This document shows, one piece after another, positions 49,685-60,071 of a stretch of 64,000 nucleotides of DNA. This DNA comes from CAVQBP01 sp963710745. GTDB lineage: Bacteria > Bacteroidota > Ignavibacteria > Ignavibacteriales > Ignavibacteriaceae. Position 1 is the stretch's first letter. Every line of letters begins with the position of its first letter. Both the position numbers and the translations under genes were made by a program. Where the stretch lies: contig CAVQBP010000029.1 of the NCBI GenBank assembly GCA_963710745.1, positions 186,001 through 250,000 on the forward strand. The letters are read 5' to 3'. The notes under the pieces were generated by a model. The model saw only the letters and a program-made list of their open reading frames with translations. It was not told where the DNA came from and did no database searches.

Positions 49685-52369
49685 TTATTCTGCAATATAA
49701 GGACTTCCTGTAATTTTCATTTCCTTTGTAATATAATTGGTTGTTGGTGATGAAAAACCGGGTTGTTCCCCTCCGACTGAAATCATAAATGTCCCCGGCT
49801 GAACAATGAAATTGACTTCATCTCTTTTATCTTTTTTAGAAATGATTACAGACAATTGCTTCGGATTTAATTCAAATTTTACTGTTTGCTTTTCCCCGGG
49901 CTGCAGATGAATCCTCTTAAAACCTTCAAGTGAAAGGTTCGGGACAGGAAGAGAAGCAGTCAAATTTTTAATATATAACTGGACAACTTCATCCCCGGCC
50001 AATTTCCCTGTATTCTGTACTTCGACAGAAGCTTCGACATTATCTCCTGCTTTTACTTCATCAGGAATAATCAGATTACTATACTGAAACTTTGTATAGC
50101 TCAAACCATAACCAAAAGGATACAACGGTTTCCCCTCAAAATATCGATAAGTGCGGCCCTTCATATTGTAATCTTCAAAAGGGGGCAACTGATCAACAGA
50201 TTTATAAAAAGTAACCGGAAGCCTGCCGGCCGGGTTATAATCTCCGAAAAGAACATCGGCTAAAGCTACTCCGCCTTCTTCTCCCGGGTACCAGAGCTGC
50301 ATAATTGCAGGAAGGTTTTCATTTTCCCAGTTAACAGCCAGGGCGCTTCCACTGGTAAGAACAAGAACAACAGGTTTTCCCGTAAATTGAATTGCTTTTA
50401 ATAAATCCTCCTGGACTTCAGGCAACTTAAGATTTGTCCTGTCTCCGCCTTTAAATCCGGGGAAATCTACACGCATCTCTTCACCTTCTAACTGCGCGGT
50501 TATTCCGCCGACAAAAACAACTATATCTGAATTCTTTGCAATATTTAAAGCATTTTCAAAATTATTGACATTAAGTAATTCCCAGTTTACAATTAATTGG
50601 GGACGGCGGGTTTTAATAGTGTACTCTAATTTAAATTTGTAAGATTTTCCTGCTTCAAGTTTGAAGTTTCTGTTATTTGAAGACAGGCTATCGTTTGACC
50701 AGTTATCAAAAACGACTTTATCATCGATATATAGTTTGTATCCGCCATCGCTTTTTATTATAAATTTAAAATCACCGGTTGCCGGTACTTTAATATTTCC
50801 GCTCCATCTTATAGATGATAGTTCATTCACACCTTCAAATGAGGGAATTTTAGCCCCGTAAATCCAGTTAGGTCCGGTAATCGGATCAATTCTGACGAAA
50901 AAGGGTTTGCCTGAAAGATCTTTGTCCTTGAAATATTCTGCATTTAATCCCGTGTTGCCTTCAAAATTCAATAATTGGGATGATAAATTATGAATTACAT
51001 TTCCTTTTTCAACCAGATTACATCCCGGTTCATAACTTATCTGAATATTTGTTCCTGTTTTATTAAGATCATTTGCCTTGTTTATTATACCCTGCAACGG
51101 AGTAACATATTTAGACGGGGTACCATTATAATTCCCCAAAAGCATAAGATATGAATCTGCTGTTGGTCCTATAACTGCAATTTTCTTTAAATCTTTTTTT
51201 AAGGGAAGTGTATTGTTTTCATTCTTTAATAAAACAATTGATTCTTCGGCTGCTCTCAACGATAATTCACGGTGTTCTTTAGTGTCATTATCTTTAATCG
51301 AAATTTTTGAATACCTGACCATTTCCGGGGGATCAAACATTCCAAGTTTAAACCTGGCAGTAAAAAGCCTGGTTACTGAAGTGTCAATATTTTTTTCACT
51401 TAAGTAACCTTTTTTAACTGCATCAATTAATGAAGAACTGTAAACCCAACCGCAATTTAAGTCTGTTCCCGACTTCACTGCAACTGCGGCCGCTTCCGGA
51501 GCAGTATTTACAATTTTATGAAATTTATAAATATCATATATTGCTCCGCAGTCTGAAACTACATAACCCTTAAATCCCCAGTCATTACGTAAAATTTGAT
51601 GCAGCAGAGCCGGCGAACCGCAGCAGGCACTTCCCCGGAGGCTGTTATATGCACACATAATTGAAAAGGCATTTCCTTCTTTAACACAGGCTTCAAAGGC
51701 AGGGAGATAAGTATCATAAAGATCATGGTTATCTATAACAGCGTTGAACATATGTCTATCCGGTTCGGGACCACTATGAACAGCATAATGTTTTGGAGTA
51801 GCAATTACTTTGAGGTAGTTAGGATCATTTCCCTGCAAACCTTTAACAAATGCAACACCCATCCGGGAGGTCAGATAAGGATCTTCACCATAAGTTTCCT
51901 GACCGCGGCCCCACCGGGGATCCCGGAAAATATTAATATTCGGACTCCAAAAAGTAAGCCCTTTATAAATTCCGTGATCATTATTCTTTATTGCATAATT
52001 ATATTTTGCTCTGGCTTCAGTTGATATTACTTTAGCAACATTATGCATTAAATTAGTGTCCCACGTTGCTGCAAGCCCGATTGCCTGCGGGAATACAGTA
52101 GCTATACCGTTGCGGGCAACACCATGCAGACATTCGTTCCACCAGTTATATTCGGGGACCTTCAGCCGGGGAATTGCTGCAGCACCATTGACCATCTGAG
52201 ATACTTTTTCTTCCAGAGTCATTCGGGATACCAGATCATCGACGCGTTTTTCAAGAGGTAAAGTCGGATCGAGATAATCAGGTCCTTTATTTCCAAACTT
52301 TTTTGGATCTCTATTTTGTCCGAAAATGGAATAAAATCCTATTATTGTTATAATAATTATTTTCACCAT
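49685..52369 (-). CDS. GH3 beta-xylosidase/beta-glucosidase with PA14 domain
   Basis: The only minus-strand gene. 894 aa with a short signal peptide (MVKIIIITIIGFYSIFGQ). GH3 N-domain: RMTLEEKVSQMV, YNWWNECLHGVARNG, FRDPRWGRGQETYGEDP, KHYAVHSGPEPDRH, nucleophile Asp273 in GYVVSDCGAIYDI. The C-domain carries a PA14 insert (about 445-585: GLNAEYFKDKDLSGKPFF...GGYKLYIDDKVVFDNW), as in many beta-xylosidases. Closing motifs are YPFGYGLSYTKF and an Fn3-like domain. The PA14 type, plus cluster context, favours beta-xylosidase. It is transcribed divergently from the cytoplasmic GH3. Reads cleanly. Confidence 0.9.
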   Translation of the reverse strand: MVKIIIITIIGFYSIFGQNRDPKKFGNKGPDYLDPTLPLEKRVDDLVSRMTLEEKVSQMVNGAAAIPRLKVPEYNWWNECLHGVARNGIATVFPQAIGLAATWDTNLMHNVAKVISTEARAKYNYAIKNNDHGIYKGLTFWSPNINIFRDPRWGRGQETYGEDPYLTSRMGVAFVKGLQGNDPNYLKVIATPKHYAVHSGPEPDRHMFNAVIDNHDLYDTYLPAFEACVKEGNAFSIMCAYNSLRGSACCGSPALLHQILRNDWGFKGYVVSDCGAIYDIYKFHKIVNTAPEAAAVAVKSGTDLNCGWVYSSSLIDAVKKGYLSEKNIDTSVTRLFTARFKLGMFDPPEMVRYSKISIKDNDTKEHRELSLRAAEESIVLLKNENNTLPLKKDLKKIAVIGPTADSYLMLLGNYNGTPSKYVTPLQGIINKANDLNKTGTNIQISYEPGCNLVEKGNVIHNLSSQLLNFEGNTGLNAEYFKDKDLSGKPFFVRIDPITGPNWIYGAKIPSFEGVNELSSIRWSGNIKVPATGDFKFIIKSDGGYKLYIDDKVVFDNWSNDSLSSNNRNFKLEAGKSYKFKLEYTIKTRRPQLIVNWELLNVNNFENALNIAKNSDIVVFVGGITAQLEGEEMRVDFPGFKGGDRTNLKLPEVQEDLLKAIQFTGKPVVLVLTSGSALAVNWENENLPAIMQLWYPGEEGGVALADVLFGDYNPAGRLPVTFYKSVDQLPPFEDYNMKGRTYRYFEGKPLYPFGYGLSYTKFQYSNLIIPDEVKAGDNVEASVEVQNTGKLAGDEVVQLYIKNLTASLPVPNLSLEGFKRIHLQPGEKQTVKFELNPKQLSVIISKKDKRDEVNFIVQPGTFMISVGGEQPGFSSPTTNYITKEMKITGSPYIAE

Positions 52370-52453
52370 AACACCTCCGGTTAGAGAAATTGAAAAATCC
52401 CGTTTACAAAAAATTAAAAATACTTAAAGAGTGACTAAAATAGTATTTTTTTA

Positions 52454-52483
52454 TTGACATTTTAAACGATTATTTATTATATT
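52454..52483 (+). promoter_or_regulatory. Sigma-70-like promoter in the divergent GH3-GH3 region
   Basis: TTGACA at 52454-52459 and TATATT at 52478-52483 with an 18-nt spacer, facing the + GH3 gene about 75 bp upstream of its ATG. The match is good but rests on sequence only; AT-rich DNA gives chance hits. Confidence 0.4.
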
Positions 52484-52489
52484 AAATCG

Positions 52490-52507
52490 GTTCAATTTTA
52501 ATTGAAC
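52490..52507. promoter_or_regulatory. 8+8 palindrome just downstream of the putative promoter
   Basis: GTTCAATT-TT-AATTGAAC, perfect 8-bp arms, placed 6 bp after the putative -10 box, where a repressor would block transcription. It shares TTCAAT with the palindrome at 39252. Confidence 0.45.
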
Positions 52508-52560
52508 TTAGCTTTAGCTATGACTAATTTAAGCTCTTCTCAATAATTACAGGACCTGTA

Positions 52561-54871
52561 ATGGCTGAAAAAATCTCTCATCATGATGAATCAATAAACC
52601 AGGAAGAATTATCTGATTATAAAAATCCTCAACTACCGGTTGACAAAAAGGGTATCCGATTTATTAAAGCAAATGACCCTTGAAGAAAAGGTTGCACAAT
52701 TAATGGGCCTTTGGAACGGAGGAGTTGAAGACTTTCAAAAAGAAATTTTTGATGATCCTAAAAAAATGAAAGAAGTTTTTGGTAATGGATGCAATTCTAT
52801 TCATCCGGCTGCTTTAGGAATCAAGGATACTGTTGAAGAAAGGAATAAAATTCAAAAATATTTAGTAGAAGAAACAAGACTGGGAATACCTGCGCTGTTT
52901 GTTGATGAAGGTCAGCATGGTGTTATGAGACCCGAATCAACTGTTTTTCCGCAGTCAATTGGTATGGCTTGTTCATGGGATCCTTCTTTGTTTGAGGCGG
53001 TATACAGCTCGGTTGCTTATGAGATGCGATCGCGTGGTACTCACCTGGCTTTATCACCTGTTATTGATGTTTGCAGAGAACCCAGGTGGGGAAGAGTCGA
53101 AGAGACTTACGGCGAAGATCCTTATTTAAATGGGGTGCTTTCATGTGCTGCGGTTAAAGGTTTGCAAGGTACTTCGGACGGTAAAATCGCAGATAATCAT
53201 GTGGCAGCAACTTTGAAACATTTCGCAGGACACGGGCAGCCTGAAGGCGGTCAAAACCAGGGACCGGCCAATTATTCTACACGTGTATTGTTTGATTATC
53301 ATATGCCACCTTTCAAAATGTGTATTGAAAATGTAAAGCCACTTTGTGTAATGCCTTCCTACAATGAAATTGACGGTGTACCGTCTCATGCTAATAAATG
53401 GTTAATTCAGGATATTCTTAGAAAAAAACTTGGTTTCGAAGGTCTTGTAGTTGCCGATTATTATGCAATTGACCAGCTATTTACAAAGGAGTTTGTTGCA
53501 GAAAACGGAAAAGATGCCGCAAGAATTGCTTTCAATACAGGTGTGCAATTTGAATTTCCGCAGGCAAACCAGTATAAGTATTTACCTGAATTACTTAAGG
53601 AAGGTAAAATTAAAAAAGAGGATATAGATAAAGCAGTCGCCCAGGCATTAAAGTTAAAATTTGAGCTTGGTCTTTTTGAAAATCCTTATGTGGAGGTTGA
53701 TGATGCTATCTCCGTCAGCAAAAAACCGGAACACAAAGAACTGGCTTTAAAAGCAGCAAGGGAATCTATCGTTTTATTAAAAAATGATAACTTACTCCCC
53801 TTGCCAAAAGACAAATATAAAAAGATAGCAGTAATTGGTCCCTGTGCTAAAGATTTATACTTTGGCGGATATTCGGGTGAACCTTTTGAGAAAGTTAGTT
53901 TACTTGATGGTGTTAAGAAAAAATTAGGCAATCATGCAGAAGTCCTTTTTGCTCAGGGATGCAAACTAACTACCAATACTTCAACAAGCTTTTTCAACTG
54001 GAAAAAAGATGAAATCGAATTTGCTTCCAGGGAAGATAATCTAAAACTAATCAAGGAAGCTGTTGATGTTGCTAAAAAATCAGAAATAATAATTCTTGCT
54101 ATTGGTGAAAATGATCATCTTTGCCGTGAAGCATGGGCGAAAACTCATATTGGTGACAATATGAATTTAGACCTGTTCGGTGAACAAGATGAATTGGTTG
54201 ATTCCATACTCTCTCTCGGTAAACCTGTCGTTGTTTACTTAATGAACGGCCGTCCTCTTTCTGTAAATAAGCTTGTTCAAAAAGTACCTGCAATTATCGA
54301 GGGATGGTATATGGGGCAGGAAACCGGTACAGCTGCAGCCGATGTGATATTCGGTGATGTAAATCCATCCGGAAAGCTCACCATAACTATTCCAAAATCT
54401 GCAGGTCAGTTACCTTTGTATTATAATCATAAACATGCAGCTCAGTTCCTGGATTATATTTCCGAGGATATAAATCCTTTATTTCATTTCGGCTTTGGAT
54501 TGAATTATTCAACATTCGAGCTCAGTCAGCCCCGGCTTGAAAAAAGCACTATCAAAGTTAATGGATCTACTAAAGTCACGGTTGACGTAAAAAATACAGG
54601 GAAAATTGCCGGTGATGAAATTGTTCAATTATATATCCGTGATAAAGTAAGTTCTGTTACCCGGCCAGTTAAAGAACTGAAGGGATTCCAGCGCATCTCT
54701 CTAAAACCGGGGGAATCTAAGAGTGTCTCAATCGATATTACTCCCGGGAAACTTGCTTTTCATAATATTGATATGGAATTTGTCGTTGAACCTGGAGAAT
54801 TTGAGATAATGGTCGGCAATTCTTCAAGGGATGAGGATCTTAATAAAATTTCATTAAATGTAATTTTATAG
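52561..54871 (+). CDS. Cytoplasmic GH3 beta-xylosidase/beta-glucosidase (one frameshift near the 5' end)
   Basis: Start ATG 52561 (MAEKISHHDESINQEELSDYKNPQLPVDK) joins after one slip in AAAAAGGG (near 52646) to RVSDLLKQMTLEEKVAQLMGLW, a standard GH3 opening; the alternative TTG 52640 would cut this off. There is no signal peptide, so it acts in the cytoplasm. Motifs: FVDEGQHGVMRPEST, CREPRWGRVEETYGEDPYL, LKHFAGHGQPEGGQNQGPAN, nucleophile Asp in GLVVADYYAIDQL (codon 53456), ARESIVLLKND, FGFGLNYSTF, and an Fn3-like C-domain. No PA14 insert. It is directly followed by a symporter gene, so it likely hydrolyses imported xylo-oligosaccharides. Confidence 0.88.
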
Positions 54872-54935
54872 TTATAATTTAACTTATCATTATAAATAAA
54901 GCCGAATTGAAGAAATTAATTGATATATTATAAAT

Positions 54936-54956
54936 ATGTAATGAAAATCATTACAT
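54936..54956. promoter_or_regulatory. 9-bp-arm palindrome upstream of the transporter
   Basis: ATGTAATGA-AAA-TCATTACAT, perfect 9-bp arms, 53 bp upstream of the likely transporter start (GTG 55009). Size and symmetry fit a dimeric repressor or Crp/Fnr-type site. No matching copy was found at the other cluster promoters. Confidence 0.45.
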
Positions 54957-55008
54957 TGGAATTCCTTTTATTTGGCATAATAAAAACTAAAATTCTTTGG
55001 GGTGGCTT

Positions 55009-56427
55009 GTGCAGAATACTAATGAAAAATTATCAGTAAAGGAAAAAATCGGGTTTAGTTTAGGCGATTGTGCATCAAACCTGTTCTTTCAGACCTTCAT
55101 TCTTTTCCTTTTAATCTTTTACACTGATGTTTTCGGTTTACCTGCTGCAGCAGTGGGTACTATGTTCCTTATTACCCGTATTTGGGATGCATTTTTTGAT
55201 CCGGTAATCGGAATCATTTCAGATCGTACCCAAACACGATGGGGCAAGTTTCGTCCATATCTACTCTGGTTTGCTCTGCCATTTGCCATCATTGGTGTTT
55301 TAACTTTTACAACGCCGGGATTTGATACAACAGGTAAGCTTATTTATGCTTATATAACCTATTCATTAATGATGATGTTTTATTCGGCAATTAACGTTCC
55401 ATATTCTGCTTTGATGGGTGTTATTACCTCAAATTCTGAACAGCGCGTGATCCTTTCGTCTTATCGTTTTGTAGCCGCGTTTTCCGGTGGTTTCATAGTG
55501 CAGGGTACAACTTTATATTTAGTAAGTTATTTTGGAAATGGAAACGTTCAGCTTGGATGGCAGCTTGCTATGTCCACAATTGCCGGATTAGCTTTTGTTC
55601 TCTTTATGATTACTTTCCTGACTACTAAAGAAAGAGTTAGCCCGCCTAAAGAACAGAAAACCCAATTCAAGGTGGATATTAAAGATCTTTTTTCAAACAA
55701 ACCATGGCTGATGATTGCGGCCGCCACAGTTTTTCAGCTTATTTATATTGTAATGCGTAGTTCTTCTATAGCTTATTATTTTAAGTATTATGTCGGTGAT
55801 CAGGATTGGAATTTATTTGGTCATGTTTTTCATATGTCAATAAATGATTTTACATCTTCATTTCTGATGTCGGGTACAGTTGCCACTGTTATTGGTGCGA
55901 TTCTTACTGGATGGTTTTCCAGGATTTTCGATAAGAAGAATACTTATTTAGGGTTTCTAATAAGTAGTGCTGTTTTGTGTGCTGCTTTTTATTTCCTAAC
56001 CCCTCAAGATGTTACGATAATGTATATATTAAATCTTCTTGTTTCCTTTTTCTTTGGCCCCGTATCCGTTCTTCAATGGGCTATGTATACCGATGCTGCA
56101 GATTTTTCGGAATGGAAAAATAATCGACGTGCAACCGGCTTAGTTATGGCAGCTTCATTATTTGCACTTAAACTTGGGCTCTCACTAGGCGGCGCACTGG
56201 TTGGCTGGGTCCTGGCTTACCATGGGTATGTTGCCAATGCTGCCCAGACCCCCGAATCTATGGATGGAATTCAATTGCTTATGAGCTTTTATCCTGCTGC
56301 ATTTGGAATTATAGGCGGTTTAATAATGATTTTCTATCCGCTTACTAATAAAATGATGATTAATATCGAAGAAGATCTGACAGCCAGACGTAGTGATGGA
56401 GTTGTTGAAGGAGTACAGCCGGGTTAA
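55009..56427 (+). CDS. GPH-family sugar:cation symporter (MFS), xyloside-type
   Basis: Inner-membrane importer with about 12 hydrophobic helices. GPH family signs: KIGFSLGDCASNLFFQTF near the start, then FYTDVFGLPAAAVGTMFLITRIWDAFFDPVIGIISDRTQTRWGKFRPYLLW, the classic loop 2-3 motif. Middle and end: FYSAINVPYSALMGVIT, WAMYTDAADFSEWKNNRRATGLV. No ATG is in frame at the 5' end; GTG 55009 (after GGGGTGG) or TTG 54997 would start it. It follows the cytoplasmic GH3 by 140 bp, implying import of xylosides for that enzyme. It is the only transporter in the window. Confidence 0.88.
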   Translation: MQNTNEKLSVKEKIGFSLGDCASNLFFQTFILFLLIFYTDVFGLPAAAVGTMFLITRIWDAFFDPVIGIISDRTQTRWGKFRPYLLWFALPFAIIGVLTFTTPGFDTTGKLIYAYITYSLMMMFYSAINVPYSALMGVITSNSEQRVILSSYRFVAAFSGGFIVQGTTLYLVSYFGNGNVQLGWQLAMSTIAGLAFVLFMITFLTTKERVSPPKEQKTQFKVDIKDLFSNKPWLMIAAATVFQLIYIVMRSSSIAYYFKYYVGDQDWNLFGHVFHMSINDFTSSFLMSGTVATVIGAILTGWFSRIFDKKNTYLGFLISSAVLCAAFYFLTPQDVTIMYILNLLVSFFFGPVSVLQWAMYTDAADFSEWKNNRRATGLVMAASLFALKLGLSLGGALVGWVLAYHGYVANAAQTPESMDGIQLLMSFYPAAFGIIGGLIMIFYPLTNKMMINIEEDLTARRSDGVVEGVQPG

Positions 56428-56729
56428 CAGGATAGAAAAATTCAAATAATATTAACTACAAATTGAGGTGAATTTAATAATTACAATTATTGAGAATTAT
56501 TCTAATGTAATTTATTCCGAATCAAAATTACAATTTTAATGATTATTCTTTTAATCTAAATCGTTATAAATTTCTAAGATTTTGATTCAGCAGTTACGAA
56601 GTAGCTTAAGTGATTGGGCACGTAATTCCTTAATATATTTTTATCAGACTTTGTCTATGCTGTAATACACAAAGTTTTCACCTCTGTTTGTAAATTTATA
56701 AAAAGCTGAAGGCTAAACCGGAAGTCAAA
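56428..56729. other. 302-bp gap, nothing recognised
   Basis: AT-rich gap between transporter and GH8. I see no gene, terminator hairpin or strong palindrome. Confidence 0.5.
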
Positions 56730-57998
56730 ATGAAAATACGAAAAAGAAACGGAGGTGTTTTTGTTGTTCTAGTTTTATTAGCGGTAGTTCTCATTAATTT
56801 GACGACAGATTGTTATGAGCCAGCTGAAAAACAAGATGAAACTAAAGGGGCTTACTATTCTAATACATATGACAATCTTTTCATCTCCCTCCTGAACAAA
56901 AAAGAATCTGAAATAAAAGCAAAAATAGATTCCGCTTTCAACCAATTATTTTATGGTAACAATAATACGCAGCGTGTTTATTATCCCGTAAAAGATGACA
57001 TGGCTTATATTGAAGATACCGGAAATAAAGATGTCCGTACCGAAGGAATGTCTTATGGAATGATGATAGCGGTTCAGCTAAATAAAAAAAAGGAATTCGA
57101 TAGGTTGTGGAAATGGTCAAAAACTTATATGCAGCACAGTTCGGGACCAGGTAAAGGCTATTTCTCTTGGCATTGCAGAACAGACGGTACTGTCCTTGAT
57201 TCAAATTCGGCATCCGATGGTGAAGAATGGTATGTCATGTCTCTGATTTTTGCTTCTGCCCGCTGGGGTAATGGGGATGGAATTTATAATTACCGGGCCG
57301 AAGCTCAGAATATTTTAAATGCAATGCTTAATAAGAAAGAATCATCGGATGAAAGAAATGCTGTTACAAATATGTTTAATAAAAAAGAAAAACAGGTGGT
57401 TTTTGTCCCTTCAGGTGAAGCCGATGATTTTACGGATCCATCTTATCATTTGCCTCATTATTACGAACTGTGGGGAAGATGGGCTGAAAGTAATAATAAG
57501 TTCTGGTATGCTGCTGCCGATACAAGCAGGAGTTTCTTTAAGAGAACAACTAATCCCGTTACGGGATTAGCTCCGGATTATGCACATTTTGACGGTTCTC
57601 CATTCGATCCGTGGAACGGGGGCAAAGATGATTTCCGGTTTGATGCATGGCGGGTTGCAATGAATATTGCCGTGGACTATGAGTGGTTTGCAAAAGATGA
57701 TTGGGAAGTAAAAGAATGCAACAAACTGCTTCATTTCTTTTATTCACAAGGTATTGATAATTACGGTAACCAGTATACTCTGGATGGAAAAAAATTAGGA
57801 GATGATCACAGTACAGGTCTGGTAGCTGCAAATGCAGTTGCATGCTTAGCCGCAACAAACAATAATAGAAAGGACTTTGTTAAAGCATTGTGGAATGTTT
57901 CTATTCCGACAGGACAGTACCGATACTATGACGGGATGCTTTATATGCTGGGTATGCTTCAGGTTAGCGGGAATTTTAGAATATATAAATTAAAGTAA
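56730..57998 (+). CDS. GH8 reducing-end xylose-releasing exo-oligoxylanase-like
   Basis: 422-residue GH8, (alpha/alpha)6 barrel, inverting. Motifs: acid Glu105 in DVRTEGMSYGMMIAVQLN, Asp163 in NSASDGEEWYVMSL and base Asp305 in FRFDAWRVAMN, in the pattern of reducing-end xylose-releasing enzymes (Rex). An N-terminal hydrophobic segment (VFVVLVLLAVVLINLTTDC) implies export or membrane/lipid anchoring; TTDC is a weak lipobox. No T9SS tail. It probably trims xylo-oligosaccharides from the reducing end after GH10 action. Closely followed by the acetylesterase (about 20 bp), so probably co-transcribed. Confidence 0.87.
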   Translation: MKIRKRNGGVFVVLVLLAVVLINLTTDCYEPAEKQDETKGAYYSNTYDNLFISLLNKKESEIKAKIDSAFNQLFYGNNNTQRVYYPVKDDMAYIEDTGNKDVRTEGMSYGMMIAVQLNKKKEFDRLWKWSKTYMQHSSGPGKGYFSWHCRTDGTVLDSNSASDGEEWYVMSLIFASARWGNGDGIYNYRAEAQNILNAMLNKKESSDERNAVTNMFNKKEKQVVFVPSGEADDFTDPSYHLPHYYELWGRWAESNNKFWYAAADTSRSFFKRTTNPVTGLAPDYAHFDGSPFDPWNGGKDDFRFDAWRVAMNIAVDYEWFAKDDWEVKECNKLLHFFYSQGIDNYGNQYTLDGKKLGDDHSTGLVAANAVACLAATNNNRKDFVKALWNVSIPTGQYRYYDGMLYMLGMLQVSGNFRIYKLK

Positions 57999-58017
57999 TT
58001 TTTATCGGAACGTAGTC

Positions 58018-59970
58018 ATGTATAAATCTTCAAAGTTAATTAAGCTGATTTTTATTTTTTCACTTTTAATATCTGTTTGTTCATACAGCCAGGTAAGATT
58101 ACCAAAACTAATAAGCGATGGTATGGTCCTGCAGCGTAATGCTCCTGTAAAAATATGGGGATGGTCTGCAAAAGATGAAAAAATTTCCCTGCATTTTATA
58201 GATTCAACTTACAGCATAACCGCAGATAGTAATGGCAGCTGGAGTGTTATGGTTTATAATTTAAAAGCCGGCGGACCTTATACGATGAAGATTACCGCAA
58301 GTAATATTATTACAATAAATAATATTATGGTTGGTGATGTGTGGGTAGCCTCTGGTCAATCAAACATGGAGCATACGGTTGGTTCGTTCTCGTGGGTTTA
58401 TAAAGATGTTATCGCAAATTCAAAGAATGAATTCATAAGAGAGTTTAATGTACCTGAGACATTTAATTTCAATAAGCCTCAAAAAGATTTTTCCTCAGGA
58501 AGCTGGGAGATTGTAAATCCCGAAAATATCATGAATTTTTCTGCCGTTGCTTATTTTTTCGGCAAGTATATCTATGATAAATATAAAATCCCTGTCGGCT
58601 TAATAAATTCCAGCTTAGGAGGTTCACCTGCAGAATCATGGTTAAGTCAAGATGCGCTGAAGGAATTTCCGAAATATTATGAAGAGGCGCAGAAGTTTAA
58701 AGACAGTTCATTAATAAAGCAGATACAGGAAAGTGACAGTAAAAGGATCAATGGCTGGTATACCCTTTTAAATCAAAAAGATGAAGGATTTAAAACACCC
58801 GGAAAATTCTGGTATGCACCTGATTTAAATACTTCTGACTGGAATATAATCAGAGTTCCGGGGTATTGGTCAGGTACAAAGCTTGATTCAGTTAATGGAG
58901 TTGTCTGGTACAGGAAGAAGGTAAATATTCCTTCAAGTATGGTCGGGAAAAAAGGGAAAATAATTTTAGGAAGAATTGTTGATGCCGATTCTGTTTTTAT
59001 TAATGGCAGGTTTGTTGGAACTACAAGCTATCAATATCCGCGCAGAAGATATCATTTTCCCCCGGGAGTACTAAAGGAAGGCGAAAATATTGTGGCTGTC
59101 CGTGTTGTCAGTAATATAGGTGTCGGAGGGTTTGTTCCTGATAAACCATATGAAATTGTTGCAGGAGATACCTCTGTAAGTTTAAAAGGTGAATGGAAAT
59201 ACAAGATAGGTGCCGAAATGCCGCCTTTGCAGAGTCAGACTTTTATAAGATGGAAGCCGGAAGGTTTATACAATGCAATGCTTGCTCCGTTATTAAATTA
59301 CAGGATTAAAGGTGTAATCTGGTATCAGGGTGAATCCAATGCAGAGCGGCCGGTTGAATACAGGAAACTTTTTCCTGCTTTAATCCGTGACTGGAGAGAA
59401 AAGTGGCACGAAGGTAATTTCCCGTTCCTTTTTGTTCAATTACCAAATTTTATGGAAGCAAAAAAAGAGCCTTCAGAAAGTAATTGGGCTATGCTCCGCG
59501 AAGCCCAGCTTAAAGCATTATCCTTGCCAAATACAGGAATGGCAGTTACGATTGATATTGGCGAATGGAATGATATACACCCTGTAGATAAAGAAGATGT
59601 TGGTAAACGGCTGGCACTTGCAGCAGAAAGAGTGGCTTACGGTGATACGAATGTTGTCTATTCAGGTCCTGTTTACAAATCAATGAAGGTTAAAGGAAAT
59701 CAGGTAATAATATCTTTTACAAATACGGGCAGCGGTTTAATGGCTAAAGGAGGCAGGAAATTAGGAGGTTTTGCAATAGCCGGTCAGGATAAGCATTTTA
59801 TCTGGGCCAATGCAAAAATTGAAGGTAACAAAGTTGTTGTCTGGAGCAATAAAGTAAAAGATCCCATAGCTGTACGTTATGCCTGGGCTGACAATCCGGA
59901 AAATGCCAATTTATATAATAAGGAAGGTTTACCTGCATCGCCTTTCCGGACTGATAATTTTAATAATTAA
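58018..59970 (+). CDS. SASA-family (CE20-like) acetylesterase
   Basis: 650-residue secreted SGNH-type esterase. Signal to VCSYSQ. A short N-terminal beta domain (LISDGMVLQRNAPVKIWGW) precedes block I with nucleophile Ser115 in VASGQSNMEHT, then LINSSLGGSPAESWL and VIWYQGESNA. The closing block has IGEWNDIHPVDKEDVG with the Asp-x-x-His-type pair. Between the blocks sits a GH2-type jelly-roll insert (about 265-390: WNIIRVPGYW, VVWYRKKVNIPSSM, VFINGRFVGTTS), the arrangement described for CE20 enzymes acting on xyloglucan/xylan acetyl groups. Sialate is not the likely substrate here. Family number is tentative; esterase call is firm. Confidence 0.82.
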   Translation: MYKSSKLIKLIFIFSLLISVCSYSQVRLPKLISDGMVLQRNAPVKIWGWSAKDEKISLHFIDSTYSITADSNGSWSVMVYNLKAGGPYTMKITASNIITINNIMVGDVWVASGQSNMEHTVGSFSWVYKDVIANSKNEFIREFNVPETFNFNKPQKDFSSGSWEIVNPENIMNFSAVAYFFGKYIYDKYKIPVGLINSSLGGSPAESWLSQDALKEFPKYYEEAQKFKDSSLIKQIQESDSKRINGWYTLLNQKDEGFKTPGKFWYAPDLNTSDWNIIRVPGYWSGTKLDSVNGVVWYRKKVNIPSSMVGKKGKIILGRIVDADSVFINGRFVGTTSYQYPRRRYHFPPGVLKEGENIVAVRVVSNIGVGGFVPDKPYEIVAGDTSVSLKGEWKYKIGAEMPPLQSQTFIRWKPEGLYNAMLAPLLNYRIKGVIWYQGESNAERPVEYRKLFPALIRDWREKWHEGNFPFLFVQLPNFMEAKKEPSESNWAMLREAQLKALSLPNTGMAVTIDIGEWNDIHPVDKEDVGKRLALAAERVAYGDTNVVYSGPVYKSMKVKGNQVIISFTNTGSGLMAKGGRKLGGFAIAGQDKHFIWANAKIEGNKVVVWSNKVKDPIAVRYAWADNPENANLYNKEGLPASPFRTDNFNN

Positions 59971-60071
59971 TCCATAATTCCGGAGTTATTTGTCAGTAGT
60001 GGATATTGATCTTTTGTATAAACAGGAATGAATAATCTTCTTAATTGAAATAAAAACAGGATTAAAATAGG

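Noticed and set aside
58018..59970. Sialic acid metabolism suggested by the SASA domain
   Set aside because: No other sialate gene is present; the GH2-type insert and xylan context fit a plant-polysaccharide acetylesterase better.
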